Source of the DNA: Bacteroidota bacterium
GTDB taxonomy: Bacteria > Bacteroidota > Bacteroidia > AKYH767-A > 2013-40CM-41-45
NCBI GenBank assembly: GCA_016713765.1
Contig: JADJON010000001.1
Span: forward strand, 186,001-250,000
Length of the DNA: 64,000 bases
Direction: 5' to 3'
This document shows, piece after piece, positions 9,389-18,348 of this stretch. Position 1 is the first letter of the stretch. Every line of letters starts with the position of its first letter. The translations under genes were made by a program, and so were the position numbers. The notes below the pieces were generated by a model. The model was given only the letters and a program-made list of their open reading frames with translations, was not told where the DNA came from and did no database searches.

Positions 9389-10217
9389 ATGAAAAAGTAT
9401 TTTTTACTGATGGTATTGCCCATTGCGGCATTCATCGTCTTTACAGCTGAAACCGCCAGCGACAACGGAAAAGCCGGTTACACGGGCTCTCCCAACGAGC
9501 TGTTGTGCGACGATTGCCACGATGCCTACACCATCAATACCGGTGGCGGCTCTGTAGTTCTTAGCAGCGCCAACACGAACAACTGGGAATATGTCCCGGG
9601 TCAGACCTATAACATGACGCTGACGGTCGCCCGAAGCGGCAGCCCGTTGTTCGGACTGGGCCTCGAAGCGCTGGATGCATCCAATGCCAATGCCGGTACA
9701 CTCACGATTACGGATGCAGCGTCCACGCAGATCAAATCGAAACTGGTCGGCTCCGTTACCCGACGCAATGTGGTGCATCAGCTCGATGGCGGCGCAACGC
9801 CAAACAGCAAGATTTCAATTTCGCGTGGACAGCTCCGGCTACCGACATCGGTCCCGTTACATTCTACTTTTCCGGCGTTGCTTCCAACGCCGACGGTGAT
9901 GAAACCATTGGCGATTATGTCTATGATGGCGTACAGGTGATCAACCCGGCCAGCACAACTGGAATCGGTAAGACCGATACCCCGGCCAGTGTTTGCTTCC
10001 CAATCCGGCTTCCAACCAGATTTCGGTCCGAGTAAATGGCACGACCAGTGTACGCCTGATCAATTCAGAGGGCCGCGAGGTCCGTAGCTTACAACCGCTA
10101 GAAACGGGATCGCAGGTGATCACCCTCGATCAACTGGATGTCCTGCCGCGCGGTTTGTATTTCCTCGAACTTCAACAGGCTGGAACACGCCAGCTTGAAA
10201 AAGTAATACTACAATGA
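9389..10217 (+). CDS. Secreted CxxCH protein with Reeler-like domain and T9SS signal (frameshifted)
   Basis: Signal peptide MKKYFLLMVLPIAAFIVFT, then NGKAGYTGSPNELLCDDCHD, a single CxxCH haem-type motif near residues 41-45. The following beta-rich domain (YVPGQTYNMTLTV, FGLGLEALDASN, then FYFSGVASNADGDE) resembles the Reeler or choice-of-anchor V domain seen in Bacteroidota exported proteins. Frameshifts near 9815 and 9990 must be bridged. The C-terminus (NPASNQISVRVN, then GLYFLELQQAG and LEKVILQ) is a T9SS type A sorting signal. Whether the CxxCH binds haem is not known. A strong terminator follows directly. Confidence 0.75.
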
Positions 10218-10222
10218 ATGAA

Positions 10223-10247
10223 AGCCCCGGAATCGCCGGGGCTTTTT
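10223..10247 (+). terminator. Rho-independent terminator
   Basis: AGCCCCGG and CCGGGGCT form a perfect 8-bp GC-rich stem with a 5-nt loop, followed by TTTTT. It begins 6 nt after the stop of the CxxCH protein. Confidence 0.9.
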
Positions 10248-10275
10248 CGTAAGATCGTCCTCCTACCAAACCCCT

Positions 10276-10637
10276 ATGCAAAACAAATTGCTTTTTGCTG
10301 CCTTTGGTCTCCTGATTACCAGCAGCGCTTGCCGGACCGATCCGGAAGTTCCCGCGACTCCGAGGTCAGTTTTCAGACCCAGGTACAGGTAGCTGTCTTC
10401 GATTTGCAACTTGTCCGGCTGCCGCGGCAAACGGCGGCGAGTTTCCGTTGACGACCTATGAGGCGGTCATGCAGCACGTAACTGCCGGGGATGCACGGAA
10501 CAGCAAACTCTATCAATCCATCACCCTGGGCGCCGATCGCATGCCCCCGGATGGTCGCGATCCCTTGTTGGACGAGGAGATCACGACCATCTATGTGTGG
10601 ATTCAACAAGGCGCGAAAAACAACCAACTTCTACCAC
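10276..10637 (+). CDS. Lipoprotein, cytochrome-like small secreted protein (frameshifted)
   Basis: ATG at 10276 gives MQNKLLFAAFGLLITSSACR, a lipoprotein signal whose modified cysteine follows SSA. The frame breaks near 10365 and again near 10420. The C-terminal part continues as EFPLTTYEAVMQHVTAGDAR, then SKLYQSITLGADRMPP and TTIYVWIQQGAKNN. That tail is typical of the short Bacteroidota lipoproteins with a Cx(n)CH haem-like site. The cysteine region itself is garbled (ICNLSGC in one frame). No clean stop is present before the next ATG at 10640, so the end is approximate. It is probably co-transcribed with the next two genes. Confidence 0.55.
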
Positions 10638-10639
10638 CC

Positions 10640-11049
10640 ATGAAAAAGACCATCCCGGCGGCGTTATTGATCGTTTCCGGACTAACGGCCTGCTATTACG
10701 ACAACTTTGAGGAGATCCATCCCACGATACCCGGTGGGACGACCGTGTCATTCCCGACACCGTATCCTATGCGACCAATATTCAACCCATCATGAATGCC
10801 AGTTGCGGAACGGATGATAACGGCTGCCATGACGCGGCGAATTTGATCAACCTTGGCGGCAACGGAAGCCTGGCGGATTATGCCGGTACCGTGGAAACCA
10901 TCGCCGATGATGGTATCACCACCTTCATGGGTCGCATCCGGCAAACGGTCGCTCAAAGCAAGTGGATGCCGAAAGGCGGCGGTAAGATTGACGACTGCAG
11001 CATCGACAAGATCCAGAAGTGGATCGATCAGGGACAAATCAACAACTAA
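10640..11049 (+). CDS. Cytochrome-like lipoprotein (frameshifted)
   Basis: A lipoprotein signal (MKKTIPAALLIVSGLTACYY) is followed, after a one-base shift near 10740, by IQPIMNASCGTDDNGCHDAA. This is the spaced Cys...CysHis pattern of the small haem-like proteins in Bacteroidota. The tail is SKWMPKGGGKIDDCS, then KIQKWIDQGQINN. It parallels the preceding gene so closely in layout (signal, CH site, MPxGG, W-I-x-Q-G) that the two look like tandem duplicates. Haem binding is inferred. Confidence 0.65.
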
Positions 11050-11063
11050 CCATCCTCACACCT

Positions 11064-11938
11064 ATGAAATTCCGACTACTTCTCTTCGGCTTTCTGACCG
11101 TTGCAGGCGCCGGCAGTCTTCACGCTCAGGACATGCTTAGCGCACTGGATACCGGCAATGAAAAAGATTTTTCCATCGCCACCTTCAAAGGTACCCGACT
11201 TATCAACTTCATACGACCGAAACGACAGGCCCCCGCACACTCGACTTTCGTATTTCCCACCGCTTTGGCGCGATCAACAGCGGTTTCCGAAGAAGCGTTC
11301 GGGATCGACCAGACGGCGAACATCCGTCTCGGGCTCGAATACAGTCCCGACGGACGGTTCATGTTCGGCATCGGTCGCAGCTCGTTTCAGAAGATGGTCG
11401 ACGGATTTCTGAGTTCCGCCTTCTCCGTCAGACGACCAACAACAGCATGCCCTTATCGGTTACGCTTTTGCAGGCGCTTATCGTGCAGGCATCAAGAGCC
11501 CCCGTCATCAACGGCTTTGAATTGACGAGAAGGAAACCAGCCGTTGGTCCTTCAACTACCAGATCCTGATCGCACGGAAGTTCTCGCCGAGCTTCAGCTT
11601 TCAGATCGCTCCCTGGTACAACCATTACAACATGGTCACCAGCATCAGCGAGCAGAACGACTCCTACGGAGCATCAGCACTCTTCCGCTTGAAGTTCAGC
11701 AAGCGCTCGGCGATCACGGCTGAATACGCGTATCGCGCCAACACCTACTCGAACACCACCTACTACGACAGCTTCGGTGTAGGATACGAGATCGAAACCG
11801 GCGGACACGTATTCCAGGTTCACCTGACCAATTCATTCGGCCCTCGTTGAAAATCAATTTCTGCCCTATACGGATACCCAATGGAACGACGCGGGAATCC
11901 GACTTGGCTTCAACGTGTCGCGCGTATTCACCCTCTAA
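11064..11938 (+). CDS. DUF5777-like beta-barrel protein (frameshifted)
   Basis: Signal peptide MKFRLLLFGFLTVAGAGSLHAQ, then the family-like start NEKDFSIATFKGTRLINF. Further segments are in other frames: LDFRISHRFGAINSGF, then FGIDQTANIRLGLEYSPDGR and MFGIGRSSFQKMVDG. The later part alternates beta strands (FSFQIAPWYNHYNMVTSISE, ALFRLKFSKRSAITAEYAYR) as in an outer-membrane barrel, ending GFNVSRVFTL. At least three single-base shifts (~11210, ~11420, ~11525 and possibly ~11850) interrupt it. DUF5777 barrels commonly sit beside small CxxCH proteins, as here; their function is unknown. Confidence 0.7.
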
Positions 11939-11940
11939 AC

Positions 11941-12103
11941 ATGAAAAAGATTTCATAAAAGCTCGCCGCAGTTTTTTGTGAATTCACCGAAAGTCTTGCA
12001 CTGAGTCAGAAAAAAATCCAAATTCGCCGAGCTATTCAGATTACTTACAGAATTGGATTGGTATTTAGCACAAGCATTCAAACAGACATTATAGCGGTGT
12101 AAA
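11941..12103 (+). other. Possible truncated ORF remnant
   Basis: Immediately after the barrel gene, ATG at 11941 starts MKKIS and then a stop. Reading through gives KLAAVFCEFTESLALSQ and about 30 further residues to a stop at ~12101. The beginning resembles a signal peptide, so this may be the stub of another exported protein of the cluster. Nothing else is recognisable in this stretch. Confidence 0.2.
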
Positions 12104-12108
12104 TAGGA

Positions 12109-12145
12109 AAAACTCCCTGTCGGTTTTGCCGCCTGCAGGGAGTGA
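12109..12145 (-). terminator. Terminator-like hairpin downstream of the DUF1223 gene
   Basis: ACTCCCTG pairs with CAGGGAGT around an inner CGG/CCG stem. On the minus strand the stem is followed by TTTTT. It lies about 105 nt beyond the stop of the minus-strand DUF1223 gene. Confidence 0.65.
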
Positions 12146-12250
12146 TTCCAACTCAAAGATAAAATTGCTGTTCAGACGTAACGGACCTTATTTGCAGAGG
12201 GGTGTCCGCCGGCTGTTCAGCAATTTTTTTGACTTCAACGCATCGATTGG

Positions 12251-12991
12251 TCAGTCGAATCCCGACTCGCTCGCCCCCAGAATTTTCATCGTTTTCTTCT
12301 CCTGCAGCAATCCTACCAGGCGCATCCGATCGTTCAGCTTCAGTCCTTTCAAAGGCACCTTCACCGCAAGTGATTTCGACTTCGCACCGGTGGAATACCA
12401 GAGCCTGACCACGGCATCGTGTTCCAGGATCTTTCCATTGTTAGACCGGCTTTACTTCGCTTTTCAGTCCGTCTTCCGTAACTGCGACCCGTACCACCCA
12501 ATTCACTCCGGGCTTCGGCGTAATAGCCGTGAGGAATAGCGTATCCCGCAATACGGAATCCACTTGCAGTCGAAATCCGGGATCGCCGGAACTGATCAGC
12601 GCTTGATGGCGGCTTTGACGGAATCGCGTGACGAGGCTGTCATCTGCGCACGGCCATTGACAATCAACTGCGGGGTGTACAATTCCTTCTGCGGGAATGC
12701 CCGAGAATAATTCTCCTGCCGGAAAGTAAAGGCGTTGCGGCTGAAGGGATCCTTCCAACTTCCCTTGTTCCAGTAATCGACGTGAAAAGCAAGGCCGATG
12801 ACCGGTTGTTTCGCCTTTCGCGCCTCACGGATCACTTCCTGAAAGACCGCATCTCCTGCCGGGCTGTTGGCATCGCTCTCGGATGTAAACAATTCCAATA
12901 CTGCGAATCCGGACCTGAACGAACTTGTCTGGGCTGTCGCGGCCAGGTTCAACAGAAAAAAAACCGTGAGCATCCGTACAATCCGTGTCAT
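12251..12991 (-). CDS. DUF1223-like thioredoxin-fold exported protein lacking the usual CxxC
   Basis: Signal peptide MTRIVRMLTVFFLLNLAATAQ. The mature start AVLELFTSESDANSPAGDAV aligns with the DUF1223 hallmark in which FTS is normally followed by GCSSCPPAD. Here both cysteines are replaced (Asp and Ser). The rest fits the family: VIGLAFHVDYWNKGSWKDPF, then FTFRQENYSRAF and ELYTPQLIVNGR. Two shifts (~12600 and ~12440) must be bridged to reach KILEHDAVVRLWYSTG, then LQEKKTMKILG and the stop at 12251. At ~246 residues it is the normal length. It follows the ACMSD gene by 33 nt and is probably the last gene of that operon. Confidence 0.7.
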
Positions 12992-13024
12992 CCGTGTGCT
13001 AAAAATAAAACTACTGTAAGTGTA

Positions 13025-14030
13025 CTATGCAAACAGGCGTTTTTCCAATCCGAGCCATTCCAAGGCCGAGCCATGCAGCAGCCGTTCTTTGATGTCGTTG
13101 GAATAAGGCATCTCGCCGATCAATTTACCAGGCTCCAATTCACCGAGCGGAAAGGGATAATCGGTTCCAAGCGCGATCCTCTCCGGCCCCATGAAACGGA
13201 CAAGATAATCCAGCATCACCGGGTCGTGAACGAGTGAGTCCAGCCAGAATTGTTTCAGGTACTTGCGCGGAGATTCAGGATTGTCCACCGCTACCAGATC
13301 GGGACGAACACGAAAGCCATGCTCGATCCTGCCAAAGGTCGCGGGGAACGATCCGCCGCCGTGCGCAAAGGCAACGCGCAGGCGTGGCAGGCGTTCAAAG
13401 ATGCCGCCGAAGATCATGGAGCAAATGGCCAGGATGTTTCCGCCGGCATGCCGACGAGCCAGGGCAGCCAGTACTTGTTCATCTTCTCCTTGCCCATCAT
13501 GTCCCAGGGATGCACGAAGATCGCGGCACCCAGTTCCTGCGCCGCCTCAAAGACCGGAAACAAGGCCGGCTCGTTGAGGTTCCAGTCGTTGATATGCGAG
13601 CCGATCTGAACTCCCGCCAACCCGATTTTCATACAACGCTCCAGTTCCCGAATCGCAAGCTCCGGTGCTTGCAGCGGGATGGTTCCAAGGCCGATGAAAC
13701 GCTTCGGATAGCGCTGCACGATATCCGCGATGTGATCGTTCAGGAACATGGAAAGGTCGAGCGCGTCCTGCGGTTGCGCCCAATAACCGAACATGACCGG
13801 AATGGTCGACAACACCTGCACGCCGACCTGGTGATGGGCGCACTCGCGCATGCGGACTTGGGATCCCAACAGTTGTCCTGGATCTCGCGAAAGAATTTTC
13901 CATCGATCATCATCCTGGCGCAACAGGGCTTATGATGCTCCAGAGAAACGAAGCCGCCATAACCGAACTTTTTGCGAAAGTCGGGGAGTTCCGAAGGCAG
14001 GATATGCGTGTGGATGTCAATTTTTAGCAT
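13025..14030 (-). CDS. ACMSD-like amidohydrolase (aminocarboxymuconate-semialdehyde decarboxylase), frameshifted
   Basis: Metal-dependent decarboxylase of the amidohydrolase superfamily, predicted to convert 2-amino-3-carboxymuconate semialdehyde to 2-aminomuconate semialdehyde. The metal-binding HxH is at the N-terminus (MLKIDIHTHILPSELPDF). Further family segments are AQPQDALDLSMFLNDHIADI, YPKRFIGLGTIPLQ, the His in FVHPWDMMG, AFAHGGGSFP, and the Asp in IALGTDYPFPLGE. Single-base shifts near 13890 and 13417 split it into three frames; joined length is ~335 residues, as expected. It overlaps the 3' end of the membrane TPR gene by 14 nt. haaO two genes upstream, whose product is its substrate, supports the assignment. 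Confidence 0.85.
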
Positions 14031-16009
14031 TGGCCTTCTTCTTGGCTATTTCATCAGCCTCCCGGAAATACTTGTTTGCCATGGCTTCATCGCCCAGGTT
14101 CCGATACGTGAAACCCAACATGCGGTAGGGTACCGCATAATCCGCCTCTTGCTCGATCGCTTTCTTGAAAAAGCCGATCGCTGTTTCCCACTTTTGTCTG
14201 GCATCCGCCAGGTAGCGGTCGCGTTCGGCAGGATTGTTCATCGCCTGCTCGCGGGCCCCTTCACCATAGACACCGTAAACGCTGGCCAGGTTGTTCCACG
14301 CGTGCGAATATCTGGGATTGTATTTGACCGCCTGTTCGAAATGTTGCAGGGCCAGATCATACCTCCGCGTGTTGAACAGGAGATTGCCGTAGTTGCTGTG
14401 CGCCACCGGGTTGGTGGTTGATCTCGAGCGCCCGGACAAAGTCCTGCTCGGCTGCATGATAATTGTTCAGCACGTACTTGTTATATGCGCGGCGTTGCCA
14501 GGCGTCGCCGTACGGTTCCCAGATCGAAATGGCGGTGTCGAGCTGCGCGATCGATTCGACTAACGCGGCCTTGATAGCTGCCGAGTCAGGAAGTGTGGTT
14601 AGATAGTCTTCCGCCTGAAATATGATTCCCTACATAGAACCGCATGTGCGCGCTGCGTGGTACTTTTTCAGATCGGTATTGAAGAGCCTCGTCTCGTCGT
14701 GCCAATCCTGGTTGCGTGCCAGGGTCAGCGAGGAAAAATCCGAGTACGACCAGGGCTGTCAGCACCAGGGGGTACCGGGGTTATCCCCGACTGCGGACTC
14801 AACCAGCCGGCAAGCCGATCCAGTAACACCGCTACGACGATGCACCAACCCAGTGAAGGGACAAACAACAGGCGTTCGGCATAGTTGGTCCCGATGAGCA
14901 TCAGCACGTTGGAAATGATGGAGATTGTAACAAAGTAGAACAGGATACCGAAGGCGATGGGGTCGCGCTTTTTGAAATTCATGATCGCGTAAACCAACGC
15001 GCCGATGTGAATCAGGAATGACAGGATGAACTTCCAATCGCCGGGACCCGCCGGATCGAAGGCCGCGTAGGATCCGTCGCAGATAAGCGGGTGTGGGATA
15101 AAATGCTTGTACAGATAAACGCCCAGGAGATAGATCGCCGAGGTACGCTGGGTGACAAAGTCCTTGATCCCGATGAGGTGGTTATCCACCATTGCATACG
15201 GTGCAGATTGATACTGCCCGAGAATACTGGCCCGGATCAGGAGGAACAATACCGCCGGTACCGCCATGGAGACCATGACCCCGCGATAGTGGCTACCCTT
15301 CGCTTCCGAGAAAAGTACAACGCCAGCGGCACGGCGGCGAGATAGGTGATCGCCGATTCCTTCGACAACAGTGCCGCGAAGAAGGAAAGCGCCAGTATCG
15401 GCAGGTGCTGCCATTTGCCACCCCGGGCATACAACAAAGCCGAGCGGAGTGTCAGCAGGAAGAACAGCATGCTGAGAATCTCGTCGCGGCTCTTCACATT
15501 GGCGATCACCTCCGTGTGCAGGGATGGACCGCATACAACAACGCGATCGCGAACGGGATAAAAAGCGATCGCGGGAAACAGAGCAGCAATACGCGGAACA
15601 ACAGGAAACACGTCAGCGCATAGAGGATGACGTTGTCTATGTGTCCCAGTGAAGGGTTGTCAGGGGAAATGCTCCACTCGATCGCAAAGGTCGCTTTGGA
15701 GAGCGGACGATACAACGTGTGGTCGGAGACGTCCATGCCCGTACGGTAGGTGGTGCTCATGATCTCGGGGATGGCCGAGATCCCCCGCTTGGTCAGCTTG
15801 TTGTCGGGAATGACGCCCCAGTCATCCAGCGCCCAGCCGTGTTGAAAGGTGTTGGCATAGACCAGGAACGCGACGATTGCGACGATCAACCCGGCCCAGT
15901 TACGGGATCGCTGTTGTTGCTGCAACTCGGCTGCCTGCTGGCGCTTGGAAGGTTGCGCAGATTGCTGTTGCTGCGCGATCTTCTCTTTACGGGTAAGTTT
16001 CTTGCTCAC
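14017..16009 (-). CDS. Polytopic membrane protein with C-terminal TPRs, TMTC-like (frameshifted)
   Basis: Start GTG at 16009 gives a lysine- and glutamine-rich cytosolic head (MSKKLTRKEKIAQQQQ), then a first membrane helix (WAGLIVAIVAFLVYANTF) and the luminal motif WALDDWGVIPDNK typical of PMT/TMTC-like proteins. About nine further hydrophobic segments follow (for example LLSKESAITYLAAVPLALYF and IAFGILFYFVTISIISNVLM, with ERLLFVPSLGW between helices). The last ~200 residues are TPR units (AHSNYGNLLFNTRRYDLALQ, SHAWNNLASVYGVYG, VPYRMLGFTYRNLGDEA). Breaks near 15550, 15300, 14740 and 14430 must be joined to give ~660 residues. Such proteins are thought to glycosylate or organise surface proteins; the role here is unknown. 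Its placement between haaO and ACMSD may be incidental. Confidence 0.75.
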
Positions 16010-16031
16010 GCGGATGGAACAGGTTGGGAAG

Positions 16032-16039
16032 CAAATATA
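16032..16039 (-). promoter_or_regulatory. Candidate -7 box upstream of the membrane TPR gene
   Basis: On the minus strand TATATTTG matches TAnnTTTG exactly, 22 nt before the GTG start at 16009 and within the 54 nt after haaO. If used, the TPR-ACMSD genes have an internal promoter. Confidence 0.4.
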
Positions 16040-16063
16040 CCCGCACTGGCGGGCATATTCGGA

Positions 16064-16589
16064 TTATTTCACGGGTACAGGCGGCTCCATGACGGCTCCG
16101 CAATGCTTACAGGTACGTTTTGTTTGTCCTCGTAAAGGCCGTCATGGCTTTCGCCAACTGATCGACGATGTCTTCCAGATCAAAGTACTCCTCGTGCAGC
16201 AATTGGTGGCAGCTTTCGCAATACCATTGGAGGCCGTCCTTCATGCCCGGACGTCGCTGCACTTCCATGACCAGCCCGACCGTATTGGGACCTCGCTGCG
16301 GTGAATGCGGAGTCCTGGCCGGCAGAAGAAAGATCTCGCCTTCCTTGATCGGAATGTTCACCGGCTTGCCGTCGTCGATGATCTTGACCACGATGTCGCC
16401 CTCGAGCTGATAGAAAAACTCTTCCGTCTCGTTGTAATGGTAATCCTTGCGGCTGTTGGGGCCGCCAACGACCATGACAATGAAATCCTGGTTGGGCTGA
16501 TAGACGACCTGATTCATCACCGGCGGCTTGAGCAGGTGACGGTGTTCGTCGATCCATTGTTTGAAGTTGAACGGGCGGGTTACGGGCAT
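16064..16589 (-). CDS. haaO: 3-Hydroxyanthranilate 3,4-dioxygenase (one frameshift near the end)
   Basis: Fe(II) cupin that opens the ring of 3-hydroxyanthranilate to aminocarboxymuconate semialdehyde. Family signatures: FNFKQWIDEHRHLLKPPV, the metal-binding stretch KDYHYNETEEFFYQLEGD (His and Glu ligands), and LPARTPHSPQR (third ligand His). The C-terminal rubredoxin-like site is present: YCESCHQLLHEEYF supplies one cysteine pair. After a one-base shift near 16128, TCKHCGAVMEPP supplies the second, with the stop at 16064. At ~175 residues it matches the bacterial enzyme. ATG at 16589. Together with ACMSD downstream it defines a kynurenine catabolic unit. Confidence 0.93.
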
Positions 16590-16631
16590 GGCGGTTGGGG
16601 ATTGGCTGCGTGGCGAATTTAAGGGTTTAGG

Positions 16632-16666
16632 GTTTCGAGTTTCCAGTTTCGGGTTTCCAGTTTCGG
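16632..16666 (+). repeat. Heptanucleotide array, GTTTCNN family
   Basis: Five 7-nt units (GTTTCGA, GTTTCCA, GTTTCGG, GTTTCCA, GTTTCGG) lie upstream of haaO. They face an inverted array at 16781-16808, so transcription through both would give a large stem-loop of ~110-nt loop size. Confidence 0.85.
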
Positions 16667-16780
16667 GCTGATTTTCTGTTCAAAACCAAAAACAACTCGG
16701 AACCGGAATAGTGAAACTGTTGACCTTTAAATTGAACTCGGGGGTCGGTCTGGATCGAACTTTACAACATAAAACGACTC

Positions 16781-16808
16781 GAAACCGGAAACCCGAAACC
16801 CGAAACGA
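16781..16808 (-). repeat. Heptanucleotide array, GTTTCNN family (inverted)
   Basis: Four units (GAAACNN on plus) begin 12 nt after the stop of the small minus-strand gene at 16820, reading GTTTC on that gene's coding strand. Confidence 0.8.
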
Positions 16809-16819
16809 TTAACCCCCGG

Positions 16820-17112
16820 TCAGGTTTTCTTCTTCGCAAACCACTCATTCAACTTCTCCCCCACCTCCTTGGCGAGCTCTTCGGCTTTGGCGCCGGCTTG
16901 TTTGGCTACGGCTTCGACCTTATCGCGTACGTCGTCGAACTTCTCCCGCACGGTATCGCAAATTCGCCGCCCTCGGCGACCCGGTCGAGCTCCGCGTGCA
17001 GGATGTGCGGGAACTTGAGTTTGAAATGGTCCATCACCGCCTCGGCGGCCAGTTGCGCCTGTTCGTCGGTGAGGTTGGCTTTGAGCTTGATGAGGTTGGC
17101 GAGGTGGGTCAT
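16820..17112 (-). CDS. Small hypothetical protein, helical, lysine-rich tail (one frameshift)
   Basis: About 98 residues. The start is MTHLANLIKLKANLTDEQAQ, followed by LAAEAVMDHFKLKFPHILHA. After a one-base shift near 16955 it continues REKFDDVRDKVEAVAKQAG, then AEELAKEVGEKLN and ends FAKKKT. It is predicted fully alpha-helical and amphipathic, the second half like apolipoprotein-type or late-embryogenesis-like helices. The N-terminal half resembles short helical domains common in Bacteroidota, but I do not recognise a named family. It has no signal peptide and is upstream of haaO on the same strand. Confidence 0.6.
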
Positions 17113-17281
17113 GGGGAACCGATTAGAAGTTTAAAGTTAATAAATTTACATGGTTAATCCACTTTACATCCTCCCTATGTTTGGTTTGATCTCTGGAAAG
17201 TTTCAGGGCATATATAGGCGCTTTGGCTTTTACTTATTCCGCAACTTCTCTCCCAATCACATCTTTTATTATAACTAGCAT

Positions 17282-18287
17282 ATGGCTAATAACTCACACA
17301 CCCTTTTTACCTCGGCGCGGGAGCAAGCGTTCCTGTACTTCCAGTTACGAGCGACATATTAAAAGAGGCCAATAATTTTATTAATCATATTGAAGATTAC
17401 AAAAGAAGCTGCCCAATAGACCCGGTATTACTAAGCCCGGAGCTTGGTTTACTATCTAATTCTCTTGATGACTTACTGAAGGATATTCGTTTTTTAAAGG
17501 CGGCGTGTGAAAAACATATAAGCACTGACACTGCTGCTAAAAATATCTTTCGCAAGAGCGCGTATTTGAATATGAAAAAATAAAACAGTCTCTCACCGAT
17601 CTTTTCTCTTTTGTTCAATTCACTAAATCGGTCAGCACACGGTATGACGCATTTATCGCTGCGCTTTATGATCATCGCAGATCTAAACTGCCAGAACAAG
17701 TAAAAGTTGTATCATGGAACTATGATTTTCAATTTGAATTGGCGTTTTCTGAATATTACAATCGCTACACCTATCAGCATGTGGCAGATGCCCTTAATCT
17801 TACTCCACACTCCAATCGTTCACCTTCGATAAACTCTTTCTTTCTATATAAAATGAATGGGAGCGCTACCTACTTTGACAACTCAAATAATGAGGAATTT
17901 GCGCCGCTATTCTCCAAACTTAATACGGATCGAACAATCGAAAGCGTGATTGAAGGAATTGTCCATTATCGTTCCAGGTTCTATAAAAACAATATACGAT
18001 TTGCATTTGAATCCGACTTAAATTTTGAAACACTTAATCAGCTCCTATCATCCATTTATAATTGTGTAAATGTTGTTATTATCGGCTACTGCTTCCCCTT
18101 TTTTAACCGGGAATATGATAACTTTCTTCTAACGGATACTATTTTTGATAACATTTACATTCAATGCCCGGACAAATCCTTTGCGGATATCAGCAGTGTG
18201 GTAGATAGTTTCATTCAACATAAAAAACCCATTCAACACATCCATGCGAATGAGAATTCACCATTCTTCATTCCACGAAATCTCTAA
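17282..18287 (+). CDS. SIR2-like protein, candidate defence NADase (frameshifted)
   Basis: ATG at 17282 (MANNSHTLF) runs into a one-base shift at a T run (~17305), after which comes the SIR2-type nucleotide-binding motif YLGAGASVPVLPVTSDILKE. A second shift (~17560) leads to KVVSWNYDFQFELAFSEYY, equivalent to the SIR2 S/T-x-N-Y-D motif. IIGYCFPFFNREYDNFLL near the C-terminus is the IGYSFP-type segment of SIR2-like domains. Joined length is ~336 residues with no signal peptide. SIR2-like domains in phage-defence proteins degrade NAD. The catalytic Asn (in SWNYD) is visible; the usual catalytic His is not assigned. The gene is markedly AT-rich compared with its neighbours and opens a defence cluster. 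Confidence 0.75.
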
Positions 18288-18348
18288 TTGAATCCGCTAC
18301 TATCGTGCGTTGTCCTTCACTCTTTAGCGGCCTCTACGGAAGCGGACA

